NCBI GenBank assembly: GCA_017506865.1
Contig: JAFCMP010000053.1
Location: 124,001-188,000 of the forward strand
Source: Tribonema minus
Lineage: Eukaryota; Sar; Xanthophyceae; Tribonematales; Tribonemataceae
Direction of reading: 5' to 3'
DNA: 64,000 nt
The translations under genes were made by a program, and so were the position numbers. The notes below the pieces were generated by a model that did not search any database, had not been told where the DNA came from, and saw only the letters and a program-made list of their open reading frames with translations. Shown here piece after piece: positions 52,701 through 63,131 of this stretch (within the stretch, counting starts at the first letter, position 1; every line of letters begins with the position of its first letter).

Positions 52701-55700
52701 ACCGCCTCATGCTCCACCTGTCGGTACATGTATCGATGACTGTTTCCATGTACGCTTTACATACACACAACTCAGCACCGCTGTACGCCGCCGCGCCGCG
52801 CGCAGCGCGTGTCGCCAGCTGCAGCACGGGCACCCCGCGGTGCAGTCCCGCACCGTCAGCTTCCAGGTCGTTGACGATGCGGGCAACGCCACGAGCTTGG
52901 ACCACTGCATGCTTATTCATTATCAACCAACGCTTGCCATGTTCACAACTCAGCACCGCCGTAACGCCGCCACGCCGCGCAGCGCGTGCCGCCAGCTGCA
53001 GCACGGGCACCCCGCGGCGCAGTCCTGCACCGTCAGCTTCCAGGTCGTCGACGATGCGGGCAACGCCGTCAGCATGGTCGTCTCCAACTATGAGGGCTTC
53101 GGCACGGGCCTCGTGCCAACGGGCTGCGGCTTCACGCTGCAGAACAGGGGGCTGAACTTCAGCCTCGACGCGGCGCACCCCAACTGCCTGGCGCCGGTGA
53201 GCTCACTGAATGCACCGCAGTGTGTATGGCGCGTGCGCGCGTTTGGGCCAGGGTCTTGATTTTTTTGTGCTGCCGAGGAGACGGAGTGACTCCGAGCCTG
53301 TGCTGCTGAGGAGAGTAAGTGACTCCGAGTTGGAATGCTCTGCAGGACGCTGACATTGCGAACTCATCGGCAGCCTGCGCCAAGAGTGTTCCAGTTGCGG
53401 GGCACAGATGAGCTCGAAGCGCTCTCTGGAGTAACCTAAGGGTGTTTCAGAGTACTGTGACAACTGAAATGTTGCGATTCAGAAGCAGGTGCAATGCACT
53501 GGAGTGGTGATGTCTTTTTTTTCAATGTGAAGCATGTTCAAGCCCGTTAAATGCTTTGTCGGCTGTGGGCCCACTGGGTGCGGTCTCTTGACGCAGAAGA
53601 AGTTGGAAGGTTGGAGAAGTTCAAAGGCATTGGCGCCCTGCCACCCGATGCGCCTGACTGTTGTGAGTCCATTGATGATTGCGCTTTTGGTCAGCTATGC
53701 CTGCACCTTGACAGTATGCTATGAATATTTGATAAGGCTGACACTGTCAGGCTGAATGTGTCTTATGGGCTAGCCAGTGGTTGTCACACAGAGTTGCATG
53801 TGACTTTTCGAGGACTGTTTCTGTGGGTTTGCTGATCATCACCACATAGAGGGAGACATCAACCCCCATCCACAAACCCTGCCTCTGACAGGCTGACTTA
53901 TCTGTATGCCTGCCTGTCGTGCTGTGTCCCAATGCGTGCTCCACGCTCACCCCTGTCGGCACGGTGGCCTCAACGATTTTCAGGGCAAGCGGTGAGTGTG
54001 GAGATGCTGATCAGTAGCCTAGCCAACCCTCCATCAAACCACATCTCGATTATGACTTCACTTGCTGCTGACCATTACCGCGTTCCAGTCAGTTGCCTGG
54101 ACTGATCTGGGGCAAAGGCTCAGAGTTGGAGTCTGACTCAATGGTGAGGGGTGAGCACAGGCCGCCGCTTGGTACACTGTGAATGGTGTTGTGTTCAGTG
54201 AAACTTGACGTCAAGATGATCTGATTCAACAAACTTGCAGTACAAGTCGCAAAGGAAATGTTTTGCTATGATACTATCGAGCTATCATTATTATGATAGT
54301 GTGTGTGTTGCAAAAAAAATACAGAAGGAAGTATTTATTCATGAATAAGGCTGGCTGCAGCAGCCAGACAACATTAAGCATTGTTGGTGGTTTTGGCTTA
54401 CTCATTGGCATGCCACGGCGGCTGACGTGTTTGACCGCCTTGCTCAAGCTTTTACAGAGCAACAGACGGGCTGGGATGCAGCGGGCTTAATCTTCAGCTT
54501 GCTGCGTGTCGTGCGCCCAGGTGTTGTCGATACAACACATCTCGATACCTGTGGCCTAGGTGTTGTCGACACAACGCATCTCGGTACCTGTTGTCAATAC
54601 AACGCGTCTCGTTCCCTGTACCAAAATGCATTGTATCGACACCACCTGGGCGCATGTGATCCACAAGACGTTGATGCAGCTGATGCATTCTTGGCACCTG
54701 CATGACGCTTGAGGCTTCGAGATGCATACAATTTGTAACCAGTTATACTGCCTACGCTCAGCTGACGAAGAGGTGCCGAGCTGCATGCAATTGTATGGAC
54801 ACATAGGGAAGCACAATGTATATCATAATGTGGGCACTTCCAAGCGCACGATGCTGCTGAAAATCCGCATGCTGGTAGCTAGGGCGTCTTGCTATGGTGT
54901 TGTCAAATGCATTGCATTACACAGCCAAAGACCCACAGGCCCTGCAGCATCGTAGCTGCAGCAGCGGCCCGCTCCAGCGCGTAGTCATCGCAGTCGAAAC
55001 TTCACGGCTTTGCAAAATTGTCAAAACCTCACGATACCATCAGGTACAGCCCGCAACGCAAGCGCAAGCCAGCCACCGCCGTGGTGGCTTCGTAACTGTG
55101 CGTTGCTCTGCATGAAGCTCATGCAAGCTGCCGCCAAGTGAGGAAGGGGGCGAACAACGGGGGCATGCCGGCAGCGTTTGCGAGTGTGAGCACACAGCCA
55201 GCAGCGCGGCAGCATTGCGTTGGCATGCTGCCGTTGGAAGCCACCGTGATGGCGCAGCGAGTACTGACTTCCACTGCAATCAGCAGCAATGACGGCATCG
55301 CTGCCGCTCTATCCGGAGGGTCTGCCGCGATCCCACCTGGAACAGCATTAAATTTTCGAGAAAGAAGCGCGCAAACACTCTACCTCCACCAGGGGCCCCG
55401 AAGAACGTCATCAGGCTGCTTAACAACACCTGCAGGGCATTCCACGTGCCAACACAGGTGCAGGCGACCTTTGCTATGGACAGCGCCGGCATGCCGCCGC
55501 TCCGCATCATTGAGTATACAACCAAAACCGTCGGCAATTTCCAGGAGCTCGCAGGCTTGTGGGTGCTGTTTGTAGTGCTATGTAATGGTTTACAAGTACG
55601 GCGCGGACGCACCGCCTGTCACCCCGGGGCGCGTCTACGTAAGCTACCTGGACTCGGTGCCGTTCATGCGGCTGTGCCATGCGCGCACTGCCCTTCTCCA

Positions 55701-58700
55701 AGGCACTCTGCACGCACACGTCGACTGGTTGAGGTGGCGCGGCTTCACCAAGGCGAACCTCTCTGGGTCTGTGCGCCAAATAGCCCACAGTTTTTGTTTC
55801 TGCAGCGCCCACCGCACCAGAAGACCCCGAATCAAGAGGGGCTGGAGGCGTGGTACCGCAACATGGCGGGAGGCGCGGTAACGGCAGGCATGATGATCGC
55901 CACTCATTTCACTGACTTCTTCAGTGACAAGGAAACACTGCGGGAGTCGAGAGCAGCTAACGGACGCCCACTACTGTTCCCCCTGTTTCAGGAGGACCTC
56001 GTGCCGAAGCTGCTGCAGCGCATGCTGACAGGGCGTGAGGGCGCCGCTGATGCCTCTACCACGCTGTTGGCCATGTGGAAGCAAGTCAAGGCGTTGCAGG
56101 AGCAGCTGCTGGTCATCCACGTCTTGCGCTCTGCTGCAAAGATTGCAGGCGCAGACGGACTGGCACCTGCTGCAGCTGCAACAGTGGCTGCAGCAGCGGC
56201 AGTTGGGGCAGCAGCAGAGCGCACAAGAGGTCGATGACCAGCAGCTGCGCTTTCGACGCCTGACTCGCTTCCAGGTGGCTGACACCATGGTGGAGGTTGG
56301 CAGCGTGGCGTCAGCGGCGCGCTCGGCCTCTGTTAGCACGCGCTGCAGCACTGCAGCTTTGGCACGATGTCCCCCTGAAACAGGGGGAACAGCAGCGGGC
56401 TCTGTCAGCACGCCCTGCAGCATTGCAGCTTCGGCACTAGGTCCCCCTGAAACAGGGGGAACAGCAGTGGGCGTCCGTTGGCTGCTCTCGACTCCCGCAG
56501 TGTTTCCTTGTCACTGAAGAAGTCAGTGAAATGAGTGGCGATGCCTGCCGTCACCGCGCCTCCCGCCATGTTGCGGTACCACGCCTCCAACCCCTTTTGG
56601 TTCGGGGTCTTCTGGTGCGGTGGGCGCTGCAGAAACAAGCACTGCGAGCCTTTGCCAGGCGCGCAGACCCAGAGGTGCGCCTTGGTGAAGCCGCGCCGCC
56701 GCGGCCAGTCCAGGGTCTCCGTGCAGCGCGCCTTGGAACAAGGCAGTGCGCGCATGGTTTGGCTGCATGAACGGCACCGAGTCCAGGTAGCTAATGTAGA
56801 CGCGCCCCCTGTTGGTGGGCGGTGTGTCCGCGCCGTACTCGTGCACCATCAGCACGAAGAACAGCACCCAGACGCCGTCCAGCTCCTGAAAGATGCCGAC
56901 GGTTTTTGCAGTGTAGGGGATGATGGAATCAGGGCGGCGTGCCAAAGGTGTCAGTTGCGAAGGTCGCCTGCATCTGTGCTGGCACGTGGAACGCCTCGCG
57001 GGTGTTGTCGAGAAGTTTGATGATGTCCTTTGGGGACCCTGGAGGGAGGAGCACGTTTGCCCGCTCCTCCAGATGCTGGTCCAGGTGGGAGCGCGGCAGA
57101 CTCTCGGCGCAGAGCGGCCGCGGTGCTGCTGTTGAAGTTGAAGTCGAGGCGGGAGACGTGCCACCAGCATAGCCCGCTGGAGAGGTTGCACGCCGCGATA
57201 CCTCCTCAGCAGGAGCGGCGGCGGCGGCGGCAGCGCTGCAAGCGGCGCGCGCCGCGCACTGCTGTGCTGCTGCGCAGCTGCCTGTGCGCTGTTACCGTGC
57301 CGCCCACGGACGCCCGCTGCTGCTGTGCGCGTGCCTACGCGACATCATGGCTGTGCGTTTGCACTGAACGCACGTGAATACGACACGCTCTATTTCATGC
57401 GCTGGATAGTACTCCATGCACATGCGTTGCATCCAGCAGTGCTCAGCCTGCACTCCACCACAGCTCAGCGTTGGCAAATGTAAAATGCGCGCTCCGTGAG
57501 CTGTTCCCTTCAGCCCGGCCGTGGCGTGTGCCCGATGTGCGGACGCTTGCACGCGCCGCACAGAGGCGGCTGCTGCTGCCGTAAGCACAAGAGCAGCGGC
57601 GCACTCACAGGCGAGTTTGCACTGAGCACTGAGCTAGTGACAGTTGCTGATGCCGATCAGGAGGAGATAGTGAAGAACGTAAAGGCGATCCGATAGTGCG
57701 CCATGCAAACTCCTACTTTGCTAGAGCGACCGATGGTACGCATTGCGTGCCAGCAGCGCCTGCACCCAGCCGCACTACCTTGCTCACAGCAGCAGACCCC
57801 CCTGGTGGCAGCATTTTTCAAGTGGTGCAACGCGTGCTACGAGAAGTTCCAGGAGTTTGTCCTCGATGACCACCCTGGCGCTTGTCCCACCATTCAGCCA
57901 CGGTACCGAGCGTCAGCAGCACCATCACCACCAGCAGCAGCGCTGGCTCCAACAGCAGCGGCAGTGCTGCTGCTGCTGCGCGCCGCTGGCACGGCTGCTT
58001 TTGTGCGCTGGCTCGTGGCTGTGGTGGTGCTGCTGCTGCTGCTGCTGCGGGAGCTGCTGTCTGGCCGTATGGTGCAATAAGTGTGGGGATCTTCCACAGC
58101 GGATGGGCATCACCGTCGGGGACATTTGTGTTTCTTCCTGTCGTCGTATGGGTAGCGCTTCCTGCGCATACCCTCCGGTGTGGCCCAGTACTGATGTGTT
58201 GCCATGCTTTGTGCTGGTGCACGAAAGCAACGGCGCCACCAGCGCATAGCAGCGCGTCCCACACGCGATGCACTGTTTGCTCTTGCATGACCGGCGCTGC
58301 ATCAACGCACTGGCAGGCCATGACTCAGCCTGCGGCAGAACGACTTTCCTTCTGCCATTGTGCTTGCTGTTACTGATCGTTGGCTTGTCCTTGCTGCATT
58401 TGTTTGTTGTGCTTACATAAGTAGAGCATATTGTTTTAATACGTTGTTTGTGAGAACACCAAGGGGTCCAGTCTGCTCACCCGCTGCCATTCTCCTTGAT
58501 GTCAAATAGGCCGTACCATACCATCATACCCTGCATGGCAACGGTGGCGGCCACGGGGGAGTTGTACGCCACGCTAACAAATATGGGCAGGTTCATGCAG
58601 CCGCAGGGACATCTGCAGGTGAGAGCAGCGCTCACTTTTTCACATGCATTCATTTTGGTGATGGAACATGCACAGTAGTTCATGTCCAGGTTGTAGGGAC

Positions 58701-60851
58701 ATGTGCAGGTGAGAGCAGCGCTCACTTTTACACATGCATTCATGGACTTTCTTGATGACAGCGCACAGCTCAGTTCATGTTGAGGTTGACAGTGCACAGC
58801 TAAGTTCATGTTTGTTGAAATTGGGTTTTGTTGGGTTGACGTGGCCGTTCATATTTGCCTCTTGGGTTCTCATTGTTCACTGCTTCTAGTAACAGATGCT
58901 CTAGCCGCAAGCCTTGTGTCTGCAACGGTCCTCCGATCGTCCATCTCTGGCTCGGTGGCGAGCTATACGCTCTCAGTTGCAGTCTACGGGGATGACAGGA
59001 ATGAATGCGCATCTTTCACCTGTGCACCAGGGTCGAATGATGCTGGGCGGCATGCTGCACAGAATTACAACAGAACTTAAGGACACGGAAAATGTGCACT
59101 CACTCAGCGCTAGCTGTGGATGACACTGCGCTCATGTAGCGTGGTTCAGATTGCCACCGACTCTGAGTGGCAATTGCGTGCATTAAGCAGGATTCATGAA
59201 ACCGTTTTGACCCGCCTCACTCCTTCAAACGCGCGACGAAGTGCCGCGTTGGGTCTCGTGCGTTGACAGATTTGAGGCGCACGCACGGGTACATCCCACA
59301 TGTACTCCATACACATGCGCGAATTTGCAACTCGGACTGCAGTGCTGCTGACCGATGAACTCACAGATGCTGCAGCTAGTGTCGCACTTCATATTTCAAA
59401 AGCAAACGCTACGTTATTTCACACAACTTGCGATCCGTGCAAGAGTCGCAGCCGCTTGCCGCCACCCCTAGCTGCGTGGGCTGAAGCCCCTGCCGGCGAC
59501 TTCGAGGGCCATCACATTCTTTGACGCTTCACCTCACCCACTACCGTGTTTGCCCTGCTGCTGTGCCGGCGCCGCCGCCGCCACGCCGCCACCTGCTGCT
59601 GCAGCTGCTGTGCCACCTGTTGCGAGGCGTGGACCCGCAGACCGCAGTTGACATGCCGCGCTTCTGCATCACCGACATTGACGGCGGGCGCAGAGTAGAC
59701 ATTGAGGACGGCACGCCAGACGAGGTATGTATGCATTGAATTTTGGCGTGCGGCGCAGTGTGGTCGCTGTATAGTCTACATAATATGGATAGTTGAAGTT
59801 ACAGTCATATTTGATGTTGACATGCCGCGCTTCTGCATCACCGACATCGATGGCGGGCGCAAAAAAGGCATAGAGGACGGCACGCCGGGCGAGGTATGTG
59901 TGCGTGTGGCCCCAAAAACACCTACTGCAGAGTCAAAATTGTGGCTGGGTCAAGCTCTGGCTCTGTGTGTTCAATGCTTCGCAGCCGGATCAATGACGGT
60001 CGCCGTGCCATGCAACACAGCGCAGACGGACAGACAGGACGGATCGCCTGCACTTGATTTCTACACAGCGCTTGCCTTCCATGAAGCACAACAAATACAA
60101 AAGGTGCTTGAGTGTACGTGTAATTTCTGCGTGAAAGCAATCATGTGCATCGTGCGCATGCGAAAGGTTAGGGTTAGTGTACGTGCTCAAATGATATGTT
60201 TTGACACTCAATGCCTTCGTGACCGCATCGTCTCACGTGCGCGTCAGATCGTGGAGAGCCTGCGGCGGCGCGGCCACGACGTGCGCGTGCTGTGCGGTGT
60301 TGTGCATTTTATAACTAATCATGTGCTCGTGACTGTGTCGTATAGCACGCGCGCCAGGTCGTTGAGAGCCTGCGGCGGCGCGAGCACGACCTGCACCCAC
60401 GCGCAGTGCCTGCCTTCCGTGCAGCACCATAAATTGAAGGGTGTTTGAACGTACGCGGTGAATTATGCATCAGAGTAGCTGTTTCTAAATTGTGCGCAAA
60501 AACGATTTACTGTCCTCGTGACCGCATCGTCTCGCGCGCGCGACAGGTCGTGGAGAGCCTGCAGCGGCGCGGGCACGATGTGCGCATGCTCTGCGGCAGC
60601 ACACAAAATTGACAGGTGTTTGGATGCACGCCGTACATTATGCGTGAAAATACTCATTTGCATTGTGCACCGTGTCGTGCGCGCGACAGGTCGTGGAGAG
60701 CCTGCGGCGCCGCGGGCACGACGTGCGCGTGCTCTCCGGCCACTCGCGAGCGCAGTTCGGCCGCGCGCAGATCATTCTGCGCGACGGCACTAGCGGCGTA
60801 CTGTGGTGCGGCAGCGACGGGCGCGCGGACGGCATGGCCATCGCCTTCTGA
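46761..60851 (+). CDS. Gamma-glutamyltransferase, 11 exons, 570 aa
   Basis: Exons: 46761-46992, 47340-47453, 48204-48481, 49782-49973, 51209-51364, 52039-52166, 52983-53196, 53984-53991, 58510-58618, 59605-59724, 60690-60851; 571 codons, all in phase. The enzyme cleaves or transfers gamma-glutamyl groups of glutathione and related substrates. Visible family blocks: [72 protein letters not shown], nucleophile Thr383 in [57 protein letters not shown] and [11 protein letters not shown]. The last exon ends [12 protein letters not shown]. No signal peptide is seen, and the VSFQVVD/QPQGH style resembles the YwrD-like bacterial branch. The GKR codons come from an 8-nt exon. Upstream in-frame residues exist to 46695, but the ATG at 46761 is the first Met. 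Confidence 0.93.
48005..48110 (+). repeat. Acceptor-edge copy of GGT exon 3
   Basis: It repeats GCGGCCCCTCC..CCCGCACACGGTAACGGC..GCCGCGTGGGAC, the start of the exon at 48204, with a TTGCAG-type site before it. It has diverged by substitutions. Confidence 0.88.
48640..49180 (+). repeat. Donor-edge copies of GGT exon 3
   Basis: Three copies (about 48695-48780, 48890-48952, 49080-49172) of the exon end ([23 protein letters not shown]), each followed by a GT or GC site and by CTTGAAGTTCAG-like sequence. The G runs vary in length (10-14), as slippage would give. Confidence 0.92.
50250..50288 (+). repeat. TTAGGG-type tract
   Basis: Several TTAGGG units interrupted by GTTTGGGGCAAGG, in GGT intron 4. 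Confidence 0.8.
52790..52910 (+). repeat. Acceptor-edge copy of GGT exon 7 (nucleophile exon)
   Basis: The first ~100 bp of the exon including the codon for the nucleophile (CACCGTCAGCTTCCAGGTCG) and the GCGCAG acceptor are repeated about 185 bp upstream with few changes. It is a strong decoy. Confidence 0.92.
53984..53991 (+). CDS. 8-nt micro-exon of gamma-glutamyltransferase
   Basis: GGCAAGCG lies between TTTTCAG and GTGAGTG. It supplies Gly-Lys and two bases of Arg of the conserved APGKRPYHT block. Without it, exon 7 (phase 0 end) cannot join exon 9 (needs two bases before its first G) in frame, and the family-conserved GKR would be missing. Confidence 0.85.
54515..54665. repeat. Dispersed repeat family C, tandem copies
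   Basis: AGGTGTTGTCGATACAACAC and CATCTCGGTACCTG blocks occur two to three times and once inverted. They are related to 19915-20150. Confidence 0.7.
55303..56137 (+). pseudogene. Intronless p300/CBP histone acetyltransferase domain fragment, plus arm
   Basis: Translated pieces match the KAT11 catalytic core of p300/[86 protein letters not shown] and a final [20 protein letters not shown]. The pieces lie in different frames with at least one shift, and the start of the domain is eroded, so this copy is not functional. It has no introns although all neighbouring genes are intron-rich, which suggests a retrocopy. It sits in the 4.5-kb intron of GGT, in the same orientation. Confidence 0.8.
56216..57118 (-). 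pseudogene. Intronless p300/CBP histone acetyltransferase domain fragment, minus arm
   Basis: An inverted partner of the plus arm, about 80-85% identical by eye over most of its length and better preserved at the N-terminal side: [68 protein letters not shown]-like [15 protein letters not shown] and [19 protein letters not shown]. It has a frame break near the start and a second near the middle of the domain. A ~75-bp tandem duplication lies at 56345-56475 (CCCCCTGTTTCAGGGGGAC twice). The arms are separated by about 78 bp. Confidence 0.8.
57119..58509 (+). other. Rest of GGT intron 8, Ala/Leu-coding CAG/CTG-rich DNA
   Basis: Downstream of the pseudogene pair the DNA is rich in CTG/CAG runs that give long open frames on both strands (poly-Leu, poly-Ala). 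A plus frame at 57703-58080 starts plausibly ([16 protein letters not shown]) but turns into low complexity. No exon is supported. Confidence 0.4.
58675..58755 (+). repeat. Donor-edge copy of GGT exon 9
   Basis: AGGGACATGTGCAGGTGAGA and TTTACACATGCATTCATG repeat the exon end at 58618 and the first ~45 bp of the intron; the unit is about 90 bp. Confidence 0.88.
59810..59905 (+). repeat. Donor-edge copy of GGT exon 10
   Basis: It repeats [20 protein letters not shown] and DGTPGE with donor GTATGTGTG, about 175 bp downstream of the real exon end at 59724. It is a nearly intact decoy. Confidence 0.93.
60230..60605 (+). repeat. Acceptor-edge copies of GGT exon 11
   Basis: Three copies (about 60235-60300, 60345-60410, 60535-60600) of the last exon's start ([15 protein letters not shown]) with GCGCGxCAG acceptors, upstream of the real start at 60690. 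The unit is about 110-190 bp. Confidence 0.92.
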
Positions 60852-62612
60852 GCGCTGCCACAGCGAGAGAATTTTGAGGAAAAATTTCTCGGGATTGAGC
60901 GCGACGGGACGTCACAGGCGCCTGGCGGCGCGCGCAACGACGCCACGGCACGAAGTGGCGTGCATCGCTGCGGCAGCGACGGAGGCATGCGCTGACGGTG
61001 TGAATAGTCGATCGTCATCTGCGAGCCACGCTCGAGACATGTCGTGTAAACGGCAGCGTCGATGCTGTGGCTTTGTGCCGCAGCACGGGGGAGCCCGCTG
61101 CAAACCTGCAGCAGTATTTCAGGACGCAGTTGTGCAGGCGTTGCCAGGGGAGTGGCCCGTCGGCAGCAGTGGTTGCGGCAGCGGCGTGGATTGCCCTGTG
61201 AGCACTGCCACAACATGCCGGCAGGGTGCCGGCAAACCACATGAATTCCGGCAAAGCGTGTTGTGCGGCTCAATGAAGCGAGGGCGGTGTGGCTATGGCA
61301 GCTAAGCCGAATGGCGGATTGCCCGTGCAGGTTGGCTGTGTCGCTTGCCCCCTCCCCCCCCCCCTCCCCAAATTGCGCGTCAAGCAGGACAAGGGGGGGG
61401 GTACCAGCGGATGTAGGGGAGCACACTCCTTGTGCGCAACGCAGAGTCCACTGCTGCCCAAGGTATTGGCGTTCTGCAGTTTGTCAAGACGAATCAAGCA
61501 GGGTCCCTTGTGCCTGCGTCCCAATCCTAGGTCCAAAGGTGTGAGCATCTGTCAATTTGCCTGCAACGGTATTGCTGCTTGGATGTTTTTGGACAGAAAA
61601 CGCAACATTATTGAGATGACCAAGGTGACATTATTCTCGATTGTCAGAAGCCGCAGCGGTGTGAGGTTAGTACCTCAATTCACCTGAACCTAGCAGGCGA
61701 TGCTCAACGTATAGAGGACATGTGTCTTCCTTCCGGGTGAGGAGTGAGGTTCAAATGAAACTCAATTCTACCGTCATGTCGCTACTTGACACATTTGCTG
61801 TTTATGAGCACTGCTTGCATTGCACAATTGCCATAAGCACTGCCTTTTTCCAAGACTGGTCACGCTACCTTGCTAGGTTCCTGAAGCGCAACTGTCTGCA
61901 CCTGCATTGCGTTGGTACATGCCATATTTGGCGGCGTTTCCATAAATGCATACCCACTCAGTGCACAAAGCGCACAGGGGCTGCTACAGCAGTTAAAGGT
62001 CAGCATTTGAAATCATAGATGCTGCATTGGCACCCTCATTGGTCTGCTGTATGGCAAGCTATGCTATGTTCCACTAAGTACTGCCACTCATCTTTTGAGG
62101 AAGCAGTCCGGCCAGCAATGCTCATCACTTCATGAGGGAGCAGCTGCGGCCACACCCCTACAAATCGGGCTGCGGTGAAGCATACGATTGCGATGAACGA
62201 TCTTCTAATCACGTACTACCGACGTGCTGCCCTCGCATGACCACAAACCTCCAACATGAAGGTCGACGTGGTCACAGTTTGGCAGAGGGGGGGGGGTTCA
62301 TACGAGCGGCAGCATGCGCTATCGCCCGTGCGACACGGCACTGCAATTAGGCGGGGGGGGGGGGCATACGCGCGGCAGAATTGTGCTACCGGCACAGGAC
62401 GTCGTCAACTATGACGACTCTGTCGCTTGCGGGCCTGCATCAGGCTGTGGAATAGCGAACGACGGCGACGGATGGCAATTTGTTCACGTACCACCGACGC
62501 ACCGCTGCTGTGTGACTGCAAACTCCATCACACAAATATAGACCATGGCAAGGGGGGGGGCACACAAAGGGGCAGCAATGTGCTACCGGCACCGCAAGTC
62601 GTCAATCACGAC
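60852..62612. other. Intergenic between convergent GGT (plus) and oligopeptidase (minus) genes
   Basis: No recognised gene. Long G or C runs occur at 61352-61364 and 61392-61400. From about 62270 a ~200-bp unit is repeated two to three times (G run, then GCGGCAG..GTGCTACCGGCAC and GACTCTGTCGCTTGCGGG), reaching the oligopeptidase stop codon. Confidence 0.45.
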
Positions 62613-62767
62613 TCATGACTCTGTTGCTTGCGGGTCCCAGCGTTCCGACCCCGTTCCTACCGCGTCTATAAGAAACGCGAGCTCCATCGCGACGTTGTCG
62701 ATGTGGCCGTCCATGTGCACGGCTCCCCTGTGCCCCCCCTCATGCGCCACCTTCAGCAGCACGCAAC

Positions 62768-62798
<31 letters not shown>

Positions 62799-63131
62799 AC
62801 GCTGCGCTCGCAATGTGCTTCTGTCGTCCGGCGCTGCCGAACTAGCATGCGAAATAATGGCAGCCCGGCCACGCGATTGGCCGGCATTAGCAGCAGTCGG
62901 GCGATTTGATTGGTCGGCAGCGGCTGCCGGGCGATCTGATTGGTGGGCATCAGCGGCCGCGCGATCTGATTGGTCGGCAGCAGCGTCTGCGGCGCGCACC
63001 AGGCGCGCCCACTTGAACGCCTCCCAATAGCCGACGCGCATATCGTCAAGCGCCGTGGTGACCAGCATCGCCGGGTAGCGCTGGCGCTGCACGTTGTCGC
63101 ACGGCGAGTACTCCTTGAGGTACCGCAGCAC
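62613..63131 (-). CDS. Oligopeptidase B-type serine peptidase, C-terminal exon (partial)
   Basis: An acceptor TTGCGCGCAG opens the exon at 63131; the frame runs to a TGA at 62613. VLRYLKEYSPCDNVQRQRYP, AMLVTTALDDMRVGYWEAFKW and LLKVAHEGGHRGA are the C-terminal signature of prolyl oligopeptidase family S9A, oligopeptidase B branch. They carry the catalytic Asp (ALDDMRV) and His (EGGH). The enzyme cleaves peptides after basic residues. Between KWARLVRA and LLKVAHEGGH there is a ~65-residue insertion: about four ADQSDRPAA-like repeats and a Gly run, absent from typical members. The catalytic Ser exon must lie upstream; none was found up to the right edge. Confidence 0.8.

Noticed and set aside
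52448-53155. 235-codon plus frame across GGT exon 7
   Set aside because: Shadow frame of exon 7 and its acceptor-edge copy; the true frame contains the nucleophile Thr and family blocks.
57703-58080. 125-codon plus frame with poly-Leu/poly-Ala
   Set aside because: Low-complexity CTG/CAG repeat translation; open on several frames at once.
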